From [Actinomadura] parvosata subsp. kistnae (GTDB taxonomy: Bacteria > Actinomycetota > Actinomycetes > Streptosporangiales > Streptosporangiaceae), in contig NZ_OOHJ01000018.1 of the NCBI RefSeq assembly GCF_900323885.1, positions 4,141,001-4,205,000 of the forward strand: a stretch of DNA of 64,000 nucleotides. Reading direction: 5' to 3'. The notes under the pieces are model-generated. The model was not told the DNA's origin, ran no database searches, and was given only the letters and a program-made list of their open reading frames with translations. The position numbers and the translations under genes are program-made. This document shows positions 39,301-45,542 of this stretch, piece by piece. The stretch's first letter is position 1. Every line of letters begins with the position of its first letter.

Positions 39301-39878
39301 CGGAGCGGGCGTTCGTGCGGGCGTTGGGGGTGTTCGAGGAGGCGGGTGACCGGCGGGGGCGGGCCGACGCGCTCCGGGCGCTCGGCTCCCTGCGTGGGGA
39401 CGAGGCGGCGTTGCAGGAGAGCCTGGACGGCTACCGGGAGCTGGGCGATCTGCGGGGTGCGGCGGAGGCGCTGCTCGACCTGGCGAGGCTGCATCTGGCG
39501 GCCCGGAGCCACGGTCAGGCCCGTGACTGTGCGCGGCGGCGGCTGGAGATCAATCGTCGCCTCGGTGACCGGTTGCCGGAGGCGGTGGCGTTGCTCGTAC
39601 TGGCTGAGATCGAGGAGGCGGCGGGCGCGCCGGCAGCGGCGGCGCAGGCGGCGCGGGCGGCGCTGGAGACGTTCACCGCGTACGGGGAGCGGCGGGGTGC
39701 GGCGCGGGCGCGGCTGGCGCTGGCGAGGGCGGGGTTGGAGCTCGGCGAGCTGGATGAGGCGGTTGAGACCCTTGTGAGAGGTATGGAAGAGTTTGACCGC
39801 CTCGGTGATGAAGAGGTCAAGGCCGAGGCCGACAGGCTTGCCAGGGAGGCCGCCAGGCGGCGTGATCGGCGCATATAG
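36363..39878 (+). CDS. AfsR-like SARP regulator (winged helix, BTAD, NB-ARC, TPR)
   Basis: A 1,171-residue cytosolic activator. A winged-helix DNA-binding domain starts FGVLGPLRVVGG and is interrupted at about residues 33-85 by a Gly/Asp-rich insert. It then resumes at PAKHRALLAALLLAAGERVPVERLLSAVWDD. The bacterial transcriptional activation domain follows (VERDDVDCHRFERLV to AAHQRVLNDIG). After a linker rich in LGVPGAVPG repeats comes an NB-ARC ATPase: Walker A HGPPGCGKSALAV near 435 and Walker B LLVVLDDAADEA near 512. TPR-like helices fill the C-terminus. No biosynthetic cluster is adjacent, so it is probably a global rather than a pathway regulator. GTG 36363 fits the family start. Confidence 0.9.
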   Translation: MNTRSGDPDPPQSSVPGPPRFGVLGPLRVVGGGGGSGGAHDGGDGGGASVGGGARDGGGKDGGAHVGDAHDGGGRDGGGRDGGGGWAPGPAKHRALLAALLLAAGERVPVERLLSAVWDDRPPASAESVLRVYVSALRKSVGGIRTVPGGYLLDVERDDVDCHRFERLVAAARQAREAGRVAEAADGLRAALGLWRGQSALADVESSVLRRAYGVPLEELRLTALEERVELDLRLGRGAEVVGELRALVAAHPLRERAWVRLIEALHQAGRRSEALDAYQDVRRTLVEELGLEPGAELVAAHQRVLNDIGSLARGALDVASAGGAVPGAISGVPYLAGAALGVPGAVPGMANAALGVPGAVPGAASAVPGVMGVVPGAAGVIDGLAGGVGALGAVGSVNELPPDISDFAGRRAVLGWIARMAGERASAPVHLVLHGPPGCGKSALAVHAATTLGQQDGLPYDRLYAVLGARPPGAVLEDLLRSLGCPDGAVPAALDERVRLYRSVTARRRLLVVLDDAADEAQVRPLLPTGPGSLTLVTSRSPLAGLEAARAYELGLLDEDEAMALLGGVAGHDRVGAEPEAAARIVRLCGYLPLALRIAGSRLARKRGWTLGHLAGRLSDERRRLDELSAGDLAVRGSLALGYRGLPDRERRILRRLGALSAPDFAPWVLGADLEPLVEAGLLQSRGLDEAGQERYGWHDLTRLYAAERLAEEDGGPAGVLAAMAGEILERTRQAREALLPAEPGTGRTELLPPATTAHGHPSWNRPPGEDGHLSWGGPLAVDAGPSGWRSAEGAGAQPFSGRSGWSRPDGGLETGWLRQEARWLSAERRFLVAAVEDFYRAGLYEAAWRLAFYLTPLFELGAHHDDWHATTATGLDAARAAGHRHGEALLLRGLADLHRAEGRTDAAAAALRAAQPLVEGLELARITLRLGLVQAVAGGAPVQGANERGQDSGGRGQAAGRSPGRAVGGRRASEVMEAERAFVRALGVFEEAGDRRGRADALRALGSLRGDEAALQESLDGYRELGDLRGAAEALLDLARLHLAARSHGQARDCARRRLEINRRLGDRLPEAVALLVLAEIEEAAGAPAAAAQAARAALETFTAYGERRGAARARLALARAGLELGELDEAVETLVRGMEEFDRLGDEEVKAEADRLAREAARRRDRRI

Positions 39879-39951
39879 CCGACTATGCGGATCCTGAAGG
39901 TCGCCTCCCTAGGGTGAGGGCCACAATCCCGACAACGAAAGTGACCACGTA

Positions 39952-40542
39952 ATGCGTAAGACGTTCGCGCTGGCTGTGGCGGCGATCGCGCTGGCAGGTT
40001 GCGGTGTGCTGCCGGGTCAGCAGGGCGGAGGCGGTGAGGAGCGGCAGACGCGGGCCGCCGCCGAGGGGCAGGCCACGCCCGCTTCCACGGCCCCTCAGGA
40101 GCAGGCGAGCAGCGCGCCGCCGCAGCAGACGGAGGTGATCGCCAGCCGCGAGGCCAAGGTCGGCGGCGGCGACACGTACGGCAAGGCGCGCGTCGACGTC
40201 ACCGGCCTCAAGCGGCAGGGCCGCACCCTCAGCCTCACCTGGACGGTCACGGCCCTCGACGGCGACGTCAACCTGCACAACGGCCTGGGCAGTGGCCCGC
40301 TCGACTTCACCGTCTCGTCCGTCTCGCTGATCGACCCGGTCAACGCCAAGCGGTACCGGGTGGCGCGCAACGGCACGGACCAGGGGGCCGCGTGCGTGTG
40401 CTCCGGCACGCAGGGCCAGTTCCTGAAGCCGGGGGAGGCGTCCACGCTGTACGCGGTGTTCGCGGCCCCGCCCGCGGACGTCACGAAGATCAACATCGAG
40501 ATGCCGATGTTCGGCGTGATCACCGATGTTCCGATCTCTTAG
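39952..40542 (+). CDS. Lipoprotein of unknown function
   Basis: A 196-residue lipoprotein with signal MRKTFALAVAAIALAGC (LAGC lipobox), a Gln/Ala/Ser-rich linker, and a beta-rich domain (ARVDVTGLKRQGRTLSLTWTVTALDGD, YRVARNGTDQGAACVCSGTQGQFLKPGEASTLYAVFAAPP). This is an extracytoplasmic immunoglobulin-like fold resembling DUF4352-type domains. It overlaps the OmpA-domain gene by 17 bp, so the two are probably partners at the wall. Confidence 0.78.
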   Translation: MRKTFALAVAAIALAGCGVLPGQQGGGGEERQTRAAAEGQATPASTAPQEQASSAPPQQTEVIASREAKVGGGDTYGKARVDVTGLKRQGRTLSLTWTVTALDGDVNLHNGLGSGPLDFTVSSVSLIDPVNAKRYRVARNGTDQGAACVCSGTQGQFLKPGEASTLYAVFAAPPADVTKINIEMPMFGVITDVPIS

Positions 40543-41068
40543 CGTCGCCCTGGCCCTCGTCCTGTCCCCGACCCCCGCCCCCAGCCCGCCCGCGAACGCC
40601 ACCGGCGCCGTCGAGGACCTCGTCCTGCCCGTCGAGGACATCGTGGGCGAGATCGAGTCCATGGACGGCGCCGAGAGCGAGAGCAAGGTGGGCCGGCAGG
40701 TCACGGTCGCGGTGACCAGCGACGTGCTGTTCGCCCTCGACAAGTGGCGGCTCACGGACAAGGCCCGGCAGCGGCTGGCCAAGGTGGCCCAGAAGGTACG
40801 GGACGAAGGGGCAGGCGGGGTCGTCAAGATCGAGGGGCACACCGACGACCAGGGCACCGACGCGTACAACCAGACCTTGTCGCAGCGGCGCGCGCAGGCC
40901 GTCGAGAGCGAGATGCGGCACCTGCTGTCGGCGGCCGGGGTGACGCTGGAGGCGCGCGGGTACGGCGAGAGCCGGCCCAAGGTGCCCAACATGGTCGGCG
41001 GCAAGCCCGTGGAGAAGAACCGCGCCAGGAACCGGCGCGTCGAGATCGTCTTCACGGCCAAGCAGTAG
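40526..41068 (+). CDS. OmpA-family peptidoglycan-associated protein
   Basis: A 180-residue exported protein with a short signal (MFRSLSVALALVLSPTPAPS) and a C-terminal OmpA-like domain: VLFALDKWRLTDKARQRLAKVA, IEGHTDDQGTDAYNQTLSQRRAQAV, YGESRP, KNRARNRRVEIVF. The GHTDDQG loop and the RNRRVE arginines bind diaminopimelate in this family. It is translated from a start inside the lipoprotein gene. Confidence 0.9.
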   Translation: MFRSLSVALALVLSPTPAPSPPANATGAVEDLVLPVEDIVGEIESMDGAESESKVGRQVTVAVTSDVLFALDKWRLTDKARQRLAKVAQKVRDEGAGGVVKIEGHTDDQGTDAYNQTLSQRRAQAVESEMRHLLSAAGVTLEARGYGESRPKVPNMVGGKPVEKNRARNRRVEIVFTAKQ

Positions 41069-41093
41069 GGCCGCGCAGTAGAGGGCGGGCGGG

Positions 41094-41195
41094 CGGACAG
41101 TGACGGACGCCCGCCGCGGGTGCGGACGGGCGCGCGGACGGTGACGGACGCCCGCCGCGGGTGCGGACGGGCGCGCGTGGTGCACCACCGTCACC
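41094..41195. repeat. Two 41-bp direct repeats and an inverted repeat between convergent genes
   Basis: Two nearly identical units beginning CGGACAGTGACGGACG and CGGACGGTGACGGACG lie at 41094-41134 and 41135-41175. GGTGACGG (41140-41147) and CCGTCACC (41188-41195) are inverted, and GTGGTGCACCAC (41177-41188) is a perfect palindrome. The region may work as a bidirectional transcription end for the OmpA and protease genes. Confidence 0.75.
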
Positions 41196-41220
41196 TGCCC
41201 GGGACGCGTGAGCAGGCGTG

Positions 41221-42315
41221 TCACTCGCCCGGGAGCTGCCCCAAAGTCACGTTGAGCGTCTCGGTGCGGCCGTTCGAGCGGATCACGCCCACCCTGGCGT
41301 GGTCGCCGGGCTTGAGGGTGGTGATGGTCTCGGCCAGGAGCGCCATCGTCGTCGTGTCCTTGCCGTTGATCGAGACGATCACGTCCCCGGCCCGGATGCC
41401 GGCCTTCTCGGCGCCGCTGCCCCGGTCGACGCTCGCCACCCCGACCCCGCTCGGCTGGCCGTCGGAGCCGATGACCGTGCTGCCGCGGATGCCGAGGGCG
41501 GCCCGGTGGCTGTTGGTGACCCGGCCGTCCTTGACGATCTGGCGGGCGATGTCGGTGGCCGTGTTGCTCGGGATGGCGAAGCCGATGCCGGGCGCGGCGC
41601 CGCCGCCCAGGTCGGGGTCGGTGGCGGCGAGCGTCGGGATGCCGATGACGTGGCCGGACAGGTCCACGAGCGCGCCGCCGCTGTTGCCCGGGTTGATGGC
41701 GGCCGAGGTCTGGATGGCGCCGGCGATGGTGGCGCCGGGCGAGTCGGGGTTCTGCGGCTCGGTCACCGTACGGCCGAGCGCGGAGACGATGCCGTTCGTG
41801 ACGCTCCCGGACAGCCCCAGCGGGTTGCCCATGGCCAGCACGATCTGCCCCACCCGCAGCTTCGACGAGTCGCCGAACCGGGCCGGCTTGAGCCCGTCGG
41901 GCCGGTCCACCTTGATCACGGCCAGGTCCCCGCCGGCGAACGACTTGACCAGCCGGGCCGATCGCGGCGGGCCGCCGGTGGCGATCGTCACGTTCATCTG
42001 CGTGGCCTGTCCGACCACGTGCGCGTTCGTGACGATGTGCCCCTGCGTGTCGAACACGATGCCCGACCCGAGCCCCACCTTCGTGGTGATCTGCACGATG
42101 GACGGCAGGACGTCCGAGATGACCTTCTCGTACGCCGCCTCCAGCGCCTGCGGGGACGAGGTGGGCGAGGCCGCCGTCGTGCTCGGAGTCGAGGGCGGCG
42201 CCGTGGTGGTGGAGGGCGGCGCGGACGGGCTGACGGTGCCTGTGGTGGTGGGGGGAGGCCCGCAGCCGGCGACCAGTACGGCTGCGGCGGCCAGTCCTGC
42301 GGCGATCTCCCTCAT
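41221..42315 (-). CDS. HtrA/DegP-like trypsin-type serine protease with PDZ domain, lipid-anchored
   Basis: A 364-residue lipoprotein protease: signal MREIAAGLAAAAVLVAGC, then a Pro/Ser/Thr-rich tether. The triad is visible as His in HIVTNAHVV, Asp in GGDLAVIKV and Ser in INPGNSGGALVD. The C-terminal PDZ domain contains GVGVASVDRGSGAEKAGIRAGDVIVSINGK. It degrades or processes misfolded proteins outside the membrane. It lies 18 bp downstream of the acyl-CoA ligase gene on the same strand and may be transcribed with it. Confidence 0.94.
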   Translation of the reverse strand: MREIAAGLAAAAVLVAGCGPPPTTTGTVSPSAPPSTTTAPPSTPSTTAASPTSSPQALEAAYEKVISDVLPSIVQITTKVGLGSGIVFDTQGHIVTNAHVVGQATQMNVTIATGGPPRSARLVKSFAGGDLAVIKVDRPDGLKPARFGDSSKLRVGQIVLAMGNPLGLSGSVTNGIVSALGRTVTEPQNPDSPGATIAGAIQTSAAINPGNSGGALVDLSGHVIGIPTLAATDPDLGGGAAPGIGFAIPSNTATDIARQIVKDGRVTNSHRAALGIRGSTVIGSDGQPSGVGVASVDRGSGAEKAGIRAGDVIVSINGKDTTTMALLAETITTLKPGDHARVGVIRSNGRTETLNVTLGQLPGE

Positions 42316-42333
42316 GGGGAGACTCTTCCCAGC

Positions 42334-43764
42334 TCAGCCCGAAAGATACGCTTCCCGGACGTTCCTCCTGCTCAGCTTGCCTGTCGGCGTACGGGGGAGC
42401 GATTCGCGGTACTCGATCAGCCGGGGATGCTTGAGCCTGGCCAGCCGGGGCGCGCAGTGCCGCAGCAGCTCGGCCGTGAGCTCGTCGCCGCCCGACACCC
42501 CGGCCGCCGGCTGCACCAGCGCCACCACCTTCTGCCCCCACTCGGGGTCGGGCACGCCGATCACCGCGACGTCGGACACGGAGGGGTGCTCCAGCAGCGC
42601 CGCCTCGATCTCGGCCGGGTAGATGTTCACGCCGCCGGAGATGATCAGGTCGGTCCTGCGGTCGAGCAGGAACAGGTAGCCGTCCTCGTCGAGGTAGCCG
42701 ATGTCGCCCGGGGTGTAGTCGTGCCCGCGCATGGCGGCCGCCGTCTTGTCCGGGTCGCCGTGGTACTCGAAGCGGTTGATCCCGCCGATGTAGACCAGGC
42801 CGGGGGAGCCGGGCGGCACCTCGTTGCCGTCCTCGTCCACGATCGTGAACGACATCCCGTCCAGCGCCCTGCCGACCGTGCCCGGCTTGGCCAGCCACTC
42901 CTCGGAGGAGACCATGGTGGCCACGGCCGCCTCGGTGGAGCCGTAGTACTCCCACAGCACCGGCCCGAGCCAGTCGATCATCGCCTGCTTGGTGGCCGGC
43001 GGGCACGGGGCCGCACCGTGGTAGAGATGGGTGAGGGACGACAGGTCGTACGACTCCTTGTCCGGCACCGCCAGCAGCCGGTGGAACATCGTCGGCACCA
43101 TGAACGCGTTCGTCACCCGGTACCTCTGGATCAGCTCCAGCGCGGCGGCCGCCTCGAACCGCTCCGGCGCGACGATCGCGTGCCCGAACTGCAGCGCCAT
43201 CATCGCCTGCCCGTACGGCGCCGAGTGGTAGAGCTGCGAGCACACCAGGTGCACCCCGCCCATCGGCAGCCCGAAGTGCCGCCAGCTCTTGCGCATCAGG
43301 ATCGGGTACAGCTCCTCCGGCGTCAGGTCCAGCAGCCGCCGGCGCACGCCCTTGGGGCGTCCGGTGGTGCCGGAGGTGTAGAGCATCATCGAGCCGGCCC
43401 GCCGGTGCTCGGGCGCGGCGGCGGACTGGCCCGCGACGAGCTCGTCCACGGACAGGGCGCCCGGCCCGACGACCACTTTCGCGCCGCAGTCGCCGATGAT
43501 GTAGTCGATCTCCTCGGTGGTGAAGTGCCAGTTGACGGGGACGAGGTAGGCGCCGATCTGGTACGTGGCCAGCATCATCGTCAGGGCGTCGGCCCCGTTC
43601 TTCAGCACCGTCACCACACAGTCGCCCGGAGCGACTCCGCGCGAGGTCAGGCCGTGGGAGGCGCGGTTGACGCGGTCCAGCAACCGGCCGTAGGTCATGC
43701 CCTCGTCGCCGAGGAGGGCGGGGCGTTCAGGGTCGTTGGCGGCGATCTCGTAGAAACCCCTCAT
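42334..43764 (-). CDS. Acyl-CoA ligase (AMP-forming, FadD-like)
   Basis: A 476-residue adenylate-forming enzyme that activates a carboxylic acid as its CoA thioester. Motifs are YTSGTTGRPKGVRR (P-loop), EYYGSTEAAVATM, GDIGYLDEDGYLFLLDRRTDLIISGGVNIYP and the catalytic lysine in PRTPTGKLSRRNV. The chain is at the short end of the family. An inverted repeat CAGAATTAGATTCTG lies 15 bp upstream, matching one before the acyl-CoA dehydrogenase at 45543, which suggests one regulator. The substrate is unknown; steroid or branched acids are typical of its relatives. Confidence 0.92.
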   Translation of the reverse strand: MRGFYEIAANDPERPALLGDEGMTYGRLLDRVNRASHGLTSRGVAPGDCVVTVLKNGADALTMMLATYQIGAYLVPVNWHFTTEEIDYIIGDCGAKVVVGPGALSVDELVAGQSAAAPEHRRAGSMMLYTSGTTGRPKGVRRRLLDLTPEELYPILMRKSWRHFGLPMGGVHLVCSQLYHSAPYGQAMMALQFGHAIVAPERFEAAAALELIQRYRVTNAFMVPTMFHRLLAVPDKESYDLSSLTHLYHGAAPCPPATKQAMIDWLGPVLWEYYGSTEAAVATMVSSEEWLAKPGTVGRALDGMSFTIVDEDGNEVPPGSPGLVYIGGINRFEYHGDPDKTAAAMRGHDYTPGDIGYLDEDGYLFLLDRRTDLIISGGVNIYPAEIEAALLEHPSVSDVAVIGVPDPEWGQKVVALVQPAAGVSGGDELTAELLRHCAPRLARLKHPRLIEYRESLPRTPTGKLSRRNVREAYLSG

Positions 43765-43778
43765 GTCCGCAGACCTTA

Positions 43779-43793
43779 CAGAATTAGATTCTG
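43779..43793. promoter_or_regulatory. Operator-like palindrome CAGAATTAGATTCTG
   Basis: CAGAAT and ATTCTG are inverted around TAG in the 80-bp gap between the divergent acyl-CoA ligase and membrane-protein genes. The core AGAAT-N3-ATTCT is repeated at 45497-45509. A TetR-type fatty-acid regulator is the likely reader; none is encoded in the window. Confidence 0.65.
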
Positions 43794-43844
43794 CTGGGGG
43801 AATAGAGGAATTGTCCCGCTCTGTAGTGACGTAATCTCAAGGCC

Positions 43845-45434
43845 ATGGCGGACGACGGCGAGCGCAGGCGCACTTACGATTCACCCACCACCCCGTTCCG
43901 CAAGGTCGTCCTGCCCGCGGAGGAGACCATCCGGATCTCACGGCCGCCCGCGCCCGGGGCCTCCGGGCCTGCCTCTGGTACGGCCGAGGAGCAGTCACCT
44001 GCACCTGGGCAGCCGGCCGGTAAGTCCGGCGGGAAGGGCGCTGGCTCGTCCACAGGGAAGGCCGCCGACCAGCCCAAGGGGCAGGCCGCCGGGCAGGCTC
44101 CCGCGAAGACAGGAGCCAAGTCGCCCAGCCAGACGTCAGGCCAGGCTCCCGCGAAGACGCCTGCCAAGTCGCCCAGCCAGTCGCCTGGGCAGACTCCCGG
44201 CCAGTCGCAGGGGCAGGCGCCCGCACAGTCGCAGGGCAAGACTCCCGTGCAGTCGCCGGGCAAGAAGGTCGCCCCGGTGCCGAGCCAGCCGCCGAAGCGG
44301 CAGCCCCCGAGCGGGCCCTCCGCCGTGCCGCCGGCAGGCGCTCCGGGATCGGGACAGGGCAGCGGGCCGACGCAGGGCGCCGGTCGGCCCCAGAGCCCGG
44401 GCGCCTCACAGGGCGCGGCTCCAGTGCAGGGTACGAGCCCAGCGCAGGGCGCGGGCCCAGCGCAGGGTGCCGGCCAGGGGCCGGGGCAGGCGTCGGGTGC
44501 GGCGGGGCCTGGGCAAGGCGTGCCTCCGGGGCCGGGTGTGGGCTCGGGTCCCGGTAATGGGGCCGGGCCGATGCCGGTGCAAGGGGGTGCGTTGCGGGTC
44601 GGGCACCCGCCACAGCAGCAGCCGTACATGCAGCCGTTGCCGCCCGTGCCGCCGCTCCCGCCGGAGCCCAGGGGGCGCCGGCTCGGGGACATCCCGATCA
44701 GGGCGATCTACCTGGTCGGTGCGATCCTCGGCACGGTCCTGGCGGTGCTGCTCGTCTTCGTCGTGTTCCGCGGCGACGTGCCCGCCAACCAGCAGTCGGA
44801 CGAGCAGATCATCCCGGTCGCGCCGGTGCCGTCCGTGTCGGTGACCCCGACGGCGTCGGCGAGCCCGACGCCGACCGAGACGCCGATCGTGCTGCCGCCG
44901 GTGCCGGAGTCGAAGAAGTTCGCCACGCTGTCCGGCACGGCGTCCCTCGTCACCGGCACGATCACCGACAAGAACAGCGGCATCTCCTACCCGAGGCTGG
45001 CCTCGCCGTGGAAGGCGAAGTCGTTCCCGCCGTTCTCGGTCGCGCAGCGCATCGGCAAGGTCGCCGTCCCGCACACGGTGATCGCCTCCGCCATGTACCC
45101 GGGTGACTCGCCGGAAAAGAAGCCCAGCACGAACGCCGACTACCGGGAGATCGCCACCCAGGCGGCCCGCTGGACGATCCGCACCCAGTACCCGGCGGGC
45201 GCCAAGCTCGACGAGTGGACCGCCTCTCAGAAGGTGCCGCTGGGGAAGGGGTGGACGCTCGGCTACAAGGTGACTTACACCTTCGACGGCAAGGAGCAGG
45301 AGGCCCAGGCCATGGTCACGGTCGTCGAAGTGGGCAAGACGAAGCCGGCGATGCTCATGGCCTCGATCCCCGAGACGAACAAGACCCGCTGGCGCGACCT
45401 GAACACGCTGGTGCAGCAGGTCCGTCCGCTGTAG
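43845..45434 (+). CDS. Single-pass membrane protein with long Gln/Pro/Gly-rich cytoplasmic region
   Basis: A 529-residue protein. Residues 30-275 are low complexity (AGQAPAKTPAKSPSQSPGQ type repeats) and are cytoplasmic by the positive-inside rule. One helix (RAIYLVGAILGTVLAVLLVFVVF, about 288-310) leads to an outer domain of about 170 residues. That domain (KFATLSGTASLVTGTITDKNSGISYPRLASPWK, GWTLGYKVTYTFDGKEQEAQAMVTVVEVGK) resembles domains of actinobacterial membrane proteins of unknown function. The function is not recognised. It is divergent from the acyl-CoA ligase gene and shares its operator region. Confidence 0.8.
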   Translation: MADDGERRRTYDSPTTPFRKVVLPAEETIRISRPPAPGASGPASGTAEEQSPAPGQPAGKSGGKGAGSSTGKAADQPKGQAAGQAPAKTGAKSPSQTSGQAPAKTPAKSPSQSPGQTPGQSQGQAPAQSQGKTPVQSPGKKVAPVPSQPPKRQPPSGPSAVPPAGAPGSGQGSGPTQGAGRPQSPGASQGAAPVQGTSPAQGAGPAQGAGQGPGQASGAAGPGQGVPPGPGVGSGPGNGAGPMPVQGGALRVGHPPQQQPYMQPLPPVPPLPPEPRGRRLGDIPIRAIYLVGAILGTVLAVLLVFVVFRGDVPANQQSDEQIIPVAPVPSVSVTPTASASPTPTETPIVLPPVPESKKFATLSGTASLVTGTITDKNSGISYPRLASPWKAKSFPPFSVAQRIGKVAVPHTVIASAMYPGDSPEKKPSTNADYREIATQAARWTIRTQYPAGAKLDEWTASQKVPLGKGWTLGYKVTYTFDGKEQEAQAMVTVVEVGKTKPAMLMASIPETNKTRWRDLNTLVQQVRPL

Positions 45435-45496
45435 CGGGCGCCCGTCGTGCCCTTTTCCCGCCGTACGGGTCGTGCGGTATGCCAGAAGCATCCTCT

Positions 45497-45509
45497 AGAA
45501 TATGATTCT
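45497..45509. promoter_or_regulatory. Operator-like palindrome AGAATATGATTCT
   Basis: AGAAT and ATTCT are inverted around ATG, 33 bp before the start of the fused acyl-CoA dehydrogenase gene. It has the same arms and spacing as the site at 43779-43793, so both genes are probably controlled by one repressor. Confidence 0.65.
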
Positions 45510-45542
45510 GGGCATGACTCGGACCTGGCTGGAGGATGAGCA

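Noticed and set aside
36363..39878. Secondary-metabolite gene cluster around the SARP regulator
   Set aside because: No polyketide, peptide, terpene or tailoring genes lie within the flanking 10 kb on either side; neighbours are kinase, lipoprotein and housekeeping-type genes.
40520..43243. A 907-codon minus-strand frame spanning the OmpA, protease and ligase genes, and similar long shadows at 29355-31436 and 45927-47744
   Set aside because: Their translations are low-complexity Arg/Gly/His strings crossing several well-supported genes; no start context or family motif supports them.
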